Assembly (NCBI GenBank): GCA_937975765.1
Contig: CALJUR010000092.1
Span: forward strand, 8,309 to 72,308
Direction of reading: 5' to 3'
Source: an uncultured Myxococcales bacterium
GTDB taxonomy: Bacteria; Myxococcota_A; UBA9042; DTJE01
DNA length: 64,000 bases
Every line of letters starts with the position of its first letter. The first letter of the stretch is position 1. The position numbers and the translations under genes were made by a program. The notes beneath the pieces were generated by a model. That model did no database searches. It was not told where the DNA came from and saw only the letters and a list, made by a program, of their open reading frames with translations. Shown here piece after piece: positions 43,433 to 50,970 of the stretch.

Positions 43433-44850
43433 GATTCGCGGCTCCCGAAGAAGCGCAGCCAGTGGGCGCCCTCCCAGGCCAGCCGCACGGGGTCGATCCC
43501 GGATCGGCGGGCCGCCGAGGCAGCGTAGGACGCCAGGAACACCAGCCGGTCCACGGCCCCGGGACCGGCGGCCAGGCGCGCACGCACGAACGGCTCCAGC
43601 GCCGGGAAGCGGACCAGCGCCGGGAACCACAGGTGCAACGCGAACAGGGCGCGGGCGTCGGGCTGGCGCAGCACGTTGCCGGCGAACGGCCGCGTGATGA
43701 CGCCGGCCACCTCCTCCGGCGTGACCCGGCCCTCCCGGACGGCGCGGTCGGTCAACGGCAGCCCCGGGTACGGCTGGAACACGGACGACCAGACCGTGTC
43801 CGGACGCAGCCTGCGATTCAGGTGGACCGTCCGCCACCCCTGCTCCAGCGTCTCGCCCGGCAGCCCGAACATGTTGGTGGTGTAGAAGCGGACGCCGGCC
43901 GCGCGCAGCCGTTCGGCGGCCGCCAGAAGCTCGTCGTCACGCAGGTGCTTGCCCAGCAGCCGGTTGCGCAGGTCCTCGTCGCCGGACTCCACCCCGAAAC
44001 AGACGGTGCTGCAGCCGGCCTCGCGCAGGCGCCGCGCCAGGTCGTCCGTCACCTGGTCGGCCCGCACGTAGCAGACGAACGGCAGCCCGACGCGCCGCCG
44101 GTACGCCGGCAGGAACTCGGCCAGCCAGGCGGGGTCCTGCGAGAAGGTGTCATCCTCGAACCGCGCGCTGCGCAGGCCCCAGCGGTCGCGGACGCGCTCG
44201 ATCTCGGCCACGACGCGCGCGGGGCTGCGCCAGCGCAGGATCCGCCCGCGGCCGCGGTACAGGCGGCGCAGGCTGGGCGTGGCGCAGAAGGTGCACCCGT
44301 GCGGGCACCCGCGGCCCGCCATGAAGGGCTTGTGCGGGTTGGTGCGCAGCAGCCGGTGCTCCATGTACAGGTCCCGGTCGGGGTCCGGCAGGTCGTCCAG
44401 GTCCTCGACGGCGCGCCGCAGTTCGGCACGCACCAAGCCGCCCGGCGTCCTCACCCAGAGGTTCGCGATCCCGGCGCCATCCCCGCCTCGCGCGCGGGCT
44501 GCCACCCACTCCCGCAGCGCGTCCTCGCCGTCGCCCCGGCAGATCGCGTCCAGCGGGGCCGCGTCGATGACCTCGGGGGCGTGGGTCGGGTGCGGTCCGC
44601 CGCCGATGACCGGCAGGCCGGGACGCGCGGCCTTCAGGGTCCGGACCAGGCGCACGTTGAACCGGTGGTCGTCGGAGTTCCACGGCACGGCGACCGCGTC
44701 GGGCCGCCGGGCCAGCACCTCGCGGACCAGCGCGGGCACGGTCGGCGCGATCGCCACATGCGCGTGGTGGCCGTCGAGACGCAGCGAGGCCGACAGGGAC
44801 ATCGTCCCCAGCAGCTCGCGCCAGATCCTCTGGGCGAAGACCACCTTCAC
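43429..44850 (-). CDS. Cobalamin-binding radical SAM protein
   Basis: 473 aa from GTG 44850, with GGGAGG six bases upstream; the start overlaps the oxidoreductase stop (GTGA). B12-type domain (MKVVFAQRIWRELLGTMSLS, DAVAVPWNSDDHRFNVRLV, PVIGGGPHPTHAPEV, CRGDGEDALREW), linker DLDDLPDPDRDLYM, motif GRGCPHGCTFC (Cys182, 186, 189) followed by ATPSLRRLYRGRGRI, then ARFEDDTFSQDPAWLAEF, GVESGDEDLRNRLLGKHL and MFGLPGETLEQGW. C-terminal ~110 residues helical. Third gene of the operon, directly preceding a GT-C-like membrane gene. Confidence 0.9.
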   Translation of the reverse strand: MKVVFAQRIWRELLGTMSLSASLRLDGHHAHVAIAPTVPALVREVLARRPDAVAVPWNSDDHRFNVRLVRTLKAARPGLPVIGGGPHPTHAPEVIDAAPLDAICRGDGEDALREWVAARARGGDGAGIANLWVRTPGGLVRAELRRAVEDLDDLPDPDRDLYMEHRLLRTNPHKPFMAGRGCPHGCTFCATPSLRRLYRGRGRILRWRSPARVVAEIERVRDRWGLRSARFEDDTFSQDPAWLAEFLPAYRRRVGLPFVCYVRADQVTDDLARRLREAGCSTVCFGVESGDEDLRNRLLGKHLRDDELLAAAERLRAAGVRFYTTNMFGLPGETLEQGWRTVHLNRRLRPDTVWSSVFQPYPGLPLTDRAVREGRVTPEEVAGVITRPFAGNVLRQPDARALFALHLWFPALVRFPALEPFVRARLAAGPGAVDRLVFLASYAASAARRSGIDPVRLAWEGAHWLRFFGSRES

Positions 44851-46172
44851 GGGCTCCCTCCCAGGATGGCCAGCGTGCGGGCGGCCGCCGCCTTCCCCAG
44901 CCGCAGCGCCCCGTCCAGGGTCCGGTCGAACGGGTGCAGGTTCGAGGCGTCCACCGCCACCAGGTTCCCGAAGGGCGTCGCGCCGCCGCTGGAGGGCGGC
45001 TCCCCGGCCTCGCAGACGCTCTGGCCGAAGGCGTCCCGGAACGACCAGCGGCCGTCCACGTCGCCGCGAGACAGGCCGGGGCACAGCCGTGCCAGGTCGT
45101 CCCAGACCCAGTCCAGCAGCGCGTCGGCGTCCCCGCCGGCCAGCACCGGGTGGGTCGCCGCGTAGAACGGCACGTACAGCAGGTGCCGGCCGGCCAGGGC
45201 GGGCAGCGGGTCCAGGATCGCCGTGTCGATGACGCCGGCCGTGCGGAAGCCCGGGTCGTTGGTGTTCAGCCAGAAGAACGACGTCAGCGCGCGTCGCAGC
45301 CGCAGCACCAGAACGGTCACGGGCAGCCACGCGGTGGATGGGCGCCAGGCCGGCGCGCCCGGACCCTCGATCCGCGAGGCCAGCAGCGACGTCGGCAGCG
45401 TCGACACCACCGCGTCGGCCTCCAGAGGCCCGCCGTCCGCGACGATGCCCTCGATCCTCCCGCCGCGCGCCTGCAGGCCCCTCGCCTCCGCGCCCAGCCG
45501 GACCTCGACGCCCTCTTCCAGGGCCCGTTCGGCCAGCCCCTCGGCCAGCCGGAACGCCCCGCCGGGCAGGTACCCGTATGTCCGGTGCCAGCCGTGCCGG
45601 GGCGGTGCCGCCGCCATGCGCCTAATCCGTGCCCACAGCCAGGCCGCCGAAACCCGCGGGGCGTGCGGCCCGAACTTGCGGGCCAGCAGCGGCTCCCAAA
45701 CGGCGGCGTATCCCTCGTCGCCCAGCCAGGCGCGCAGCCAGTCCGCGGCGGGGACCCGTTGCAGCCGCGAGGGGTCCCGCACCACCGCGGTGCGCGCCAG
45801 GTGGGCGCACAGGCGCACCCGGTCCAAGGGGCCCAGCGGCGGGAACGTCAGCAGTTCCCACGGGGTCGAGAACGGCCAGGCGCGCCCCTGCCGGAACATC
45901 CCGACCGGCACGCTCTTCCAGAGGATGCGCCGGCCCGGAAGGACCTCCTGGACCGTGCGCGCGGCCTCGTCGTCGCCCTCGTTGAAGTAGTGGTAGTAGC
46001 GGTCCAGCCGCATGCCGCCGGCGTCGAAACCCGCGGCCATGCCGCCCGCGCAGGCCTCGCGCTCCAGCACGACGACGCGGCAGCCGGCCCTCCGCAGCGA
46101 CCGCGCAGCCGCCAGCCCGGCCACCCCGGCGCCCAGCACGGCCACGGTCCTGCCCGGCCCCCGCCCCGTCAT
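44847..46172 (-). CDS. FAD-dependent amine-oxidase/UDP-galactopyranose-mutase-like oxidoreductase
   Basis: 441 aa. N-terminal FAD-binding Rossmann motif GAGVAG (residues 14-19) with the ribose-binding Glu37 (VVVLEREACAGGMA), substrate-region signature DRYYHYFNEGDDEA, YGYLPGGAFRLAEGLAERAL, VVSTLPTSLLASR, and the C-terminal FAD motif NLVAVDASNLHPFDRTLDGA. This is the protoporphyrinogen-oxidase/amine-oxidase superfamily; the HYF-type region resembles relatives found in polysaccharide loci, including UDP-galactopyranose-mutase-like enzymes. It overlaps both flanking radical SAM genes by four bases, so it is probably part of the same pathway, oxidising or isomerising a lipid- or sugar-linked intermediate. 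Confidence 0.85.
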   Translation of the reverse strand: MTGRGPGRTVAVLGAGVAGLAAARSLRRAGCRVVVLEREACAGGMAAGFDAGGMRLDRYYHYFNEGDDEAARTVQEVLPGRRILWKSVPVGMFRQGRAWPFSTPWELLTFPPLGPLDRVRLCAHLARTAVVRDPSRLQRVPAADWLRAWLGDEGYAAVWEPLLARKFGPHAPRVSAAWLWARIRRMAAAPPRHGWHRTYGYLPGGAFRLAEGLAERALEEGVEVRLGAEARGLQARGGRIEGIVADGGPLEADAVVSTLPTSLLASRIEGPGAPAWRPSTAWLPVTVLVLRLRRALTSFFWLNTNDPGFRTAGVIDTAILDPLPALAGRHLLYVPFYAATHPVLAGGDADALLDWVWDDLARLCPGLSRGDVDGRWSFRDAFGQSVCEAGEPPSSGGATPFGNLVAVDASNLHPFDRTLDGALRLGKAAAARTLAILGGSP

Positions 46173-47554
46173 CGCGGCCCCCTGCCCAGGTAGGACGAGG
46201 CCCGGGAGACCAGCGCGAGGACGTGGGCCGGCGTCCGCAGGGTGCGTGCCAGGCCCCACAGGATCCGCGGCCGCAAATGGAACCGCAGGAACGCGCCGCG
46301 CTGCAGCGCCTTCAGGCGGGCGCGCCCGATGGCCGCCGGCGCCCAGGGCACCGCGTCGTACCGCAGCAGAGAGGGGTCCTCGGGGACGCCGCCCTCGGCC
46401 ACGGCCTGGCGCGTCGCCTCGGTCCCCGGCAGCGGCAGGAACGCCGAGAAGTGCGCCCGGTCCAGCGGCAGGTCCATCGCGAACCGCACCGTGCCCTCCA
46501 CGTCCCGCACCGTCTCGCCCGGCAGGCCCAGCAGGAAGAAGCCGCCCACCTCGATGCCCGCCGCCTTCAACCGGGAGGCCGCGCATCGCACCGCGTCCAG
46601 GTCCAGCCCCTTCGCGACGCGGGCCATCACGGCCGGCGAACCCGACTCGATCCCCAGGTTGACGGTGTGCGTGCCGGCCCGGCGCAGCGCCGAGGCCAGC
46701 GCGTCGTCGATCGCGTCGGCGCGCAGGCCGTTCGGGAACGATAGCGCCAGGTCCATCCCGGCCAGCCCGTCCAGGATCTCCAGGGCACGGTCGCGCCGCG
46801 TCGCGAAGGCGTCGTCGACGAGGTGGACCTCCCGCACTCCGAACCGCGCGACCAGGTCCGCCACCTCGGCCAGCACGGACGCGGGGCTGCGCGCGCGGAA
46901 GCGGCGGCCGGTCACCGCGGCCCCGCCGCAGAAGGTGCAGGCATGGGGACATCCGCGGGACGTCAGGATCGGCGCGATCGGAAGGCGCCGGAAGGCGAAA
47001 CCCTGCGGCGCCCCGCGGTACCGCCCGGGAGGCGCCAGGTCCCACGCCGGCATCGCCAGAGCGTCCAGATCCTCGGGGACCCAGCGGGCGGCGAAACGGC
47101 CCGCCGCGACCGGGACCGCGGGATCGACGACCCCCGGGATTCCCGCGATCGCACCACCCCGCTCGATCGCGTCGGCCAGCGCGACCAGGGGGCCCTCCCC
47201 CTCCCCGGCCACCCCGTATTGCACGACGCCGCCCGAGGCCGCCACGGCGCCCGGGTCCGCCGAGACGTGCGCCCCGCCCGCCACCCGTACCGCGCCCGGC
47301 ACCGCGTCGCGCGCCGCCTGCAGGATTCCCTGCGCCACCCGCCAGTCTGACGAGTGCGCCGACACGCCGACCAGCCCGGGCCGCGCCTCGCGAACCCGCC
47401 GGGCGATGCCGCGCAGCCCGCCGCGCTCCACCGCCGGGTCGTGCAGGACGACCTGGTGGCCGGCGCGGCGCAGCGCTCCGGCGAGGTACAGCAACCCCAG
47501 CGGCGGCACCCGGTAGTGGCCCCCGGGGGGCGGAAGGGTCAGCAGCACGCGCAC
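46169..47554 (-). CDS. Cobalamin-binding radical SAM protein
   Basis: 461 aa from GTG 47554 (TGGAG six bases upstream); the GTG at 47590 is an alternative that adds 12 residues. B12 domain (MRVLLTLPPPGGHYRVPPLG, VRVAGGAHVSADPGAV, GVAGEGEGPLVALA), linker DLDALAMPAWDLAP, motif SRGCPHACTFC (Cys202, 206, 209) followed by GGAAVTGRRFRARSPASVLA, then VHLVDDAFATRRDRALEIL, IESGSPAVMARVAKGLDLDA and GFFLLGLPGETVRDVEGTV. First gene of the operon 47554-41765 (radical SAM, FAD oxidoreductase, radical SAM, membrane protein), all joined by 4-nt overlaps. Confidence 0.92.
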   Translation of the reverse strand: MRVLLTLPPPGGHYRVPPLGLLYLAGALRRAGHQVVLHDPAVERGGLRGIARRVREARPGLVGVSAHSSDWRVAQGILQAARDAVPGAVRVAGGAHVSADPGAVAASGGVVQYGVAGEGEGPLVALADAIERGGAIAGIPGVVDPAVPVAAGRFAARWVPEDLDALAMPAWDLAPPGRYRGAPQGFAFRRLPIAPILTSRGCPHACTFCGGAAVTGRRFRARSPASVLAEVADLVARFGVREVHLVDDAFATRRDRALEILDGLAGMDLALSFPNGLRADAIDDALASALRRAGTHTVNLGIESGSPAVMARVAKGLDLDAVRCAASRLKAAGIEVGGFFLLGLPGETVRDVEGTVRFAMDLPLDRAHFSAFLPLPGTEATRQAVAEGGVPEDPSLLRYDAVPWAPAAIGRARLKALQRGAFLRFHLRPRILWGLARTLRTPAHVLALVSRASSYLGRGPR

Positions 47555-47610
47555 GGCGACTCCAGGCCGGGACAGCCCGTCGCGTTCCACGGACGACGAG
47601 GGGCGCGGGA

Positions 47611-47639
47611 ATGATAAGGCAGGACCCCCGGATCGTCCA
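47611..47639 (-). promoter_or_regulatory. Promoter of the four-gene operon 47554-41765
   Basis: Minus strand TGGACG (47634-47639), 17-nt spacer, TATCAT (47611-47616). Confidence 0.55.
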
Positions 47640-47653
47640 CGCGTCCCGGTCGC

Positions 47654-49870
47654 TCACAGGCGCCGGACGTGGGACTCCAGCGCGTCCAGGAAGTCGTCCA
47701 GGCCTTCGCGGGGCAGCGTGATGGTCGGGACCACGTACAGGAAGCGGTCCACGCCCGCGTCCCGCGCCATCTCCCGGGTCGCGTCCAGGTCGCCGACCGT
47801 GTCGGGCCGCACCACCAGCACGCCGGATACCGCGATCGCACCGCGCAGCGAGGCCAGCAGGACCAGGGCCCTCCGGACGTCCTCGAACGCCCCCGGGGTC
47901 CGCGTGCGCGCGTCGTGCCGTGCCGCGTCGGGGCCGAACAGCTTGACCCGCACGCCGGTCAGGCCGGCCTTCAGCACGCGTGCCACGTACTTCTCGTACG
48001 CGAACATCCGGCCGTTCGTCAGCACGTCGACCTCGGCGAGGCCCGCCTCCCGGGCCAGCCGCACGGCCGGCAGGAACCTCGACGACAGCGTCGGCTCGCG
48101 GCCGGACACGTACAGCCGGGTCGCCTCGCACGCGGCCTCCTCGATCCGCGCCCGGATGCGCCCCTCGGAGGGCTCGAAGACCTGCACGTCCTGGAGGCAC
48201 GCGGCGCACCCCTGGTTGCAGGCCGTCCCCAGGTCCAGTTCCGCCACGGCCTCGGGCCGGTCCCCCGCCCGCTTCCCGCCGCGCCGCCGCCCCGCCGTCC
48301 GGCCGCCCGCCTGGTGCGCCCGGGCCAGCACCTCGGCCAGCCGGTCGAACCGCGCCGCCTCGGCCTCCACGTCCGGCGCGGGATCCGCCCCCGCCCGGTC
48401 CAGGACCCATTCCAGCAACGCCACCTGCTCGCGCCGTTCGACCCTTTCGTACAGCCGGGAATACAGCGCGCAGGCCGCCCCCGCCACCGGGTCGGCGAAC
48501 CGCCAGGGATGTTCGCGGGCGTACCCGAACCGGCGCGCCGCATCCAGCGCCGCATCCTCGTATCCTTCCAGCAGCAGCCCGTCGGCCCGCGCCCGGGCGT
48601 GCAGCGGCAGGTTCGGGTACAGGCGCAGCTTGGACAGGCCCATGCCGGTGGCGAACTCCGTGATCCCCAGGCGCCGGAAGGCCGCCACGTTCGCGCGCAG
48701 GTCGGCCGCGGTCGTCCACGGCGAGAACAGGATGAACGACGACGACCGGTAGCGGTCGTACGAGAACGTCCGCGGCCACTCGTCGGCCAGTTCGCGGCAC
48801 GTCCGGACGGCCGCCTCCATGTCGTCCGTCGAGGCGCCCTTGTTCAGGCGCCCCAGTTCGTCCGGAGAGAAGTTCTCGAAACCGATCAGCATGACCGTGA
48901 AGGAGATCTCGGGGGCGTCCGGCGGTCCCGCCTCCCGGCAGGCCGCCTCGATCCGCGCGCGGGACCGGGCCAACTGGTCCGGCCGACCGTGCAGGCACAG
49001 GCGCATCGGCAGGATCCCCTCGGCCCTCAGCCTGCGCACCAGGTCCGGCAGGTAGCGGAAGGATGCCTCGTCCAGCAGCACCGCCTCGTCCAGTTCCGGC
49101 CGCGCGCGGCGCCACGTCGCCAGCTCCCCCACCACGCGCTGCACGGACGCCTCCGGCGACAGGCCCCGGTAGTCCCCGCCCATGAAGCAGAATGCGCACC
49201 CGCGCACCGCCACCGCCGGGTCCGACAGGTCCAGGCCGTCGAAGAAGGGGTTCGCACGCGCGTCGGCCGCGTACGGGCAGCCGGCGTTCACGTAGACCGA
49301 CACCCTCCGCGAGTGCGGCCTCCAGCCTCCGGGAATCGAGACGATCGCCGTGTCCGGGGCGGCCTGGAATACCGGCGCGTCGGCGCAGGGCGCAAATCCC
49401 GCGGGGGGCGCGTCGGGCCCGTCCGGCCCCTGGCGTGCCACGTTGGGCAGGTCGTCCGGCGGCTGCCCCCGCAGCAGGCGCTCCACGACCCGGGCCAGCA
49501 GCGCGGGATGGGTGGAGGCATGGTGCACCACCCAGTCGACGCACCCCGGCGGCACCCGCGTCCCGGCCTCGGCCAGCACGATCGGCCCATCCACCTCGCG
49601 CCGGACCCGCGCGAACAGCCCCTCGTCCGGGACGTCCTGCAGCACGGTCACCGCGGGCCGCAGCCGGCGCACCAGGGACGACAGTTCCTCCAGCGTCGCC
49701 TGGGTCCGCGCCGGGTCCCGCCGCTCCAGCCACGTCTCGACGACCGTCGAGGCCAGCCCGCGCGCCTTCAGTTCGCCCGAGCACCCGGCCAGGATGGCGG
49801 GCGTCCGGAAGGTGTCCGTCATCGCGGCGTGGAAGAACAGGAACAGCGCGCCCCCGCCCTCGGCCTTCAA
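47654..49870 (-). CDS. Fused protein with two radical SAM domains, the first with an expanded Cys motif
   Basis: 738 aa. Residues ~8-180 resemble a B12-type domain. The first barrel carries cysteines spaced C198-x26-C225-x2-C228 (AGCPYAADARANPFF ... RGCAFC) instead of the canonical C-x3-C-x2-C, then FMGGDYRG, VLLDEASFRYLPDLV and MLIGFENFSPDELGRLNKGA. After a basic linker (~520-540) a second, canonical barrel begins at LGTACNQGCAAC (Cys551, 555, 558) with TNGRMFAYEKY and VRVKLFGPDAARHDARTRTP; this domain is about 190 residues and resembles the N-terminal half of the protein at 30437. TTG 49870 is the start; it overlaps the stop of a 12-codon upstream frame (TTGA). Two cooperating active sites in one chain would be unusual. 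Confidence 0.85.
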   Translation of the reverse strand: MKAEGGGALFLFFHAAMTDTFRTPAILAGCSGELKARGLASTVVETWLERRDPARTQATLEELSSLVRRLRPAVTVLQDVPDEGLFARVRREVDGPIVLAEAGTRVPPGCVDWVVHHASTHPALLARVVERLLRGQPPDDLPNVARQGPDGPDAPPAGFAPCADAPVFQAAPDTAIVSIPGGWRPHSRRVSVYVNAGCPYAADARANPFFDGLDLSDPAVAVRGCAFCFMGGDYRGLSPEASVQRVVGELATWRRARPELDEAVLLDEASFRYLPDLVRRLRAEGILPMRLCLHGRPDQLARSRARIEAACREAGPPDAPEISFTVMLIGFENFSPDELGRLNKGASTDDMEAAVRTCRELADEWPRTFSYDRYRSSSFILFSPWTTAADLRANVAAFRRLGITEFATGMGLSKLRLYPNLPLHARARADGLLLEGYEDAALDAARRFGYAREHPWRFADPVAGAACALYSRLYERVERREQVALLEWVLDRAGADPAPDVEAEAARFDRLAEVLARAHQAGGRTAGRRRGGKRAGDRPEAVAELDLGTACNQGCAACLQDVQVFEPSEGRIRARIEEAACEATRLYVSGREPTLSSRFLPAVRLAREAGLAEVDVLTNGRMFAYEKYVARVLKAGLTGVRVKLFGPDAARHDARTRTPGAFEDVRRALVLLASLRGAIAVSGVLVVRPDTVGDLDATREMARDAGVDRFLYVVPTITLPREGLDDFLDALESHVRRL

Positions 49871-49958
49871 AGCGTTCCCCCCATCCTGGACCCGCCTGCC
49901 GCCATGCCCCCAGTGTACCCCGGCCGCCTTCGATTCGCATGGGCGCCCGGTTCGAGGC

Positions 49959-49964
49959 TAGAAT
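49959..49964 (+). promoter_or_regulatory. -10 box of the membrane protein at 49972 (leaderless type)
   Basis: TAGAAT, seven bases before the GTG start, with no Shine-Dalgarno and a weak -35. Confidence 0.45.
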
Positions 49965-49971
49965 ACGCCCC

Positions 49972-50970
49972 GTGCCGGACGCAACCGAAACCGCGGGCCG
50001 CAAGTCCCGCCTGCGCGCGATGATGGCCTGGGGAGGCACCCTGGCGCTGCTGGGCTTCCTGGCCGCCACCACCGACTTCTCCACGGCCTGGGCCGCCTTC
50101 CTGAACGCGAATCTCCTGCTGTTCGTCATCACGCTGGTCGTGTCCACCTTCGGGACGTACCTGATCGACGTCGCCACGGTTCGCGTGCTGCTGGGCCGCG
50201 TCGGCATCCGCGTCGGGTTCCGCGAGTTCCTGCGCGTGAAGGGCGCGTCCTACCTGCTGAACATCGTCAACTACAACCTCGCCCTGGTGATGATGGCCGC
50301 CGTCGTGAAGAAACGCACCGACCGCGGCTGGGGCGCGGCCGGCAGCCCCTTCATCCTGCTGAACTTCGTGGACCTGTCGGTGTTCGGCGCCTTCGTGCTG
50401 GCGTCGGTGTTCGCCGGCCAGTCGCCGTTCGACGTGCCCGCGACCATCGCGGTCACGGTCTTCGCCGCGGGCGCCGTGGCCGCGCCGCCGATCCTGTGCG
50501 GGATTGCGCGGCTGCACCGCATGCCCGGCTTCCTGGGGAAGGTATTCGGCCACGACCTGCTGGCGGCGTTCCGGCACCTGTCGTTCCGGTCGATCCCGGT
50601 GGTGATGCTGGCCCGGTCCGCGCTGATCCTGGCCTATGCCGTGATGAACTGGGCCTTCCTGAAATCGTTCGGGGCGGACATCCCGATCCCGAAGATCCTC
50701 GTCTTCATGCCGATCCTTTCGCTGATCGCCTTCATCCCGATCTCGGTGGGCGGCCTGGGCTCCACGCAGGTGGTCATGCGCGAGTTCTTCGGCCCCTACG
50801 TGACCGCCGCGATCGCGCTGACGGCCGCCGACCGGACCTCCGTCATCGACGCCTACAGCACCGCCTCCATCGTCAGCACGATGCTGCTGCGGGTCGGGAT
50901 CGGCCTGCTGTGCCTGCCGTGGGTCTCCCGCGTCATGGCCGAGTCCCGCGGCGACGCGGTGGCGTCGTGA
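49972..50970 (+). CDS. LPG-synthase-type/UPF0104 integral membrane protein
   Basis: 332 aa from GTG 49972 (ATG codons at residues 17-18 are alternatives). Seven to eight membrane helices in the pattern of the lysylphosphatidylglycerol synthase transmembrane family (MMAWGGTLALLGFLAATTDF, FREFLRVKGASYLLNIVNYN, FMPILSLIAFIPISVGGLGS, TMLLRVGIGLLCLPWV). The conserved IPISVGGLGSTQVVM region matches the family signature. Members move or modify membrane lipids, including hopanoid-linked HpnL and flippase-like proteins. No aminoacyl-transferase domain is attached. It is divergent from the double radical SAM gene and overlaps rsmB by four bases. A lipid-transport role linked to the island is possible but inferred. 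Confidence 0.82.
   Translation: MPDATETAGRKSRLRAMMAWGGTLALLGFLAATTDFSTAWAAFLNANLLLFVITLVVSTFGTYLIDVATVRVLLGRVGIRVGFREFLRVKGASYLLNIVNYNLALVMMAAVVKKRTDRGWGAAGSPFILLNFVDLSVFGAFVLASVFAGQSPFDVPATIAVTVFAAGAVAAPPILCGIARLHRMPGFLGKVFGHDLLAAFRHLSFRSIPVVMLARSALILAYAVMNWAFLKSFGADIPIPKILVFMPILSLIAFIPISVGGLGSTQVVMREFFGPYVTAAIALTAADRTSVIDAYSTASIVSTMLLRVGIGLLCLPWVSRVMAESRGDAVAS

Noticed and set aside
44847..50207. A single open frame of 1786 codons on the minus strand
   Set aside because: It is the frame of the FAD oxidoreductase extended through the antisense or off-frame of neighbouring radical SAM genes. Third-position GC and recognisable domains place the real genes in other frames; only 44847-46172 is coding in this frame.
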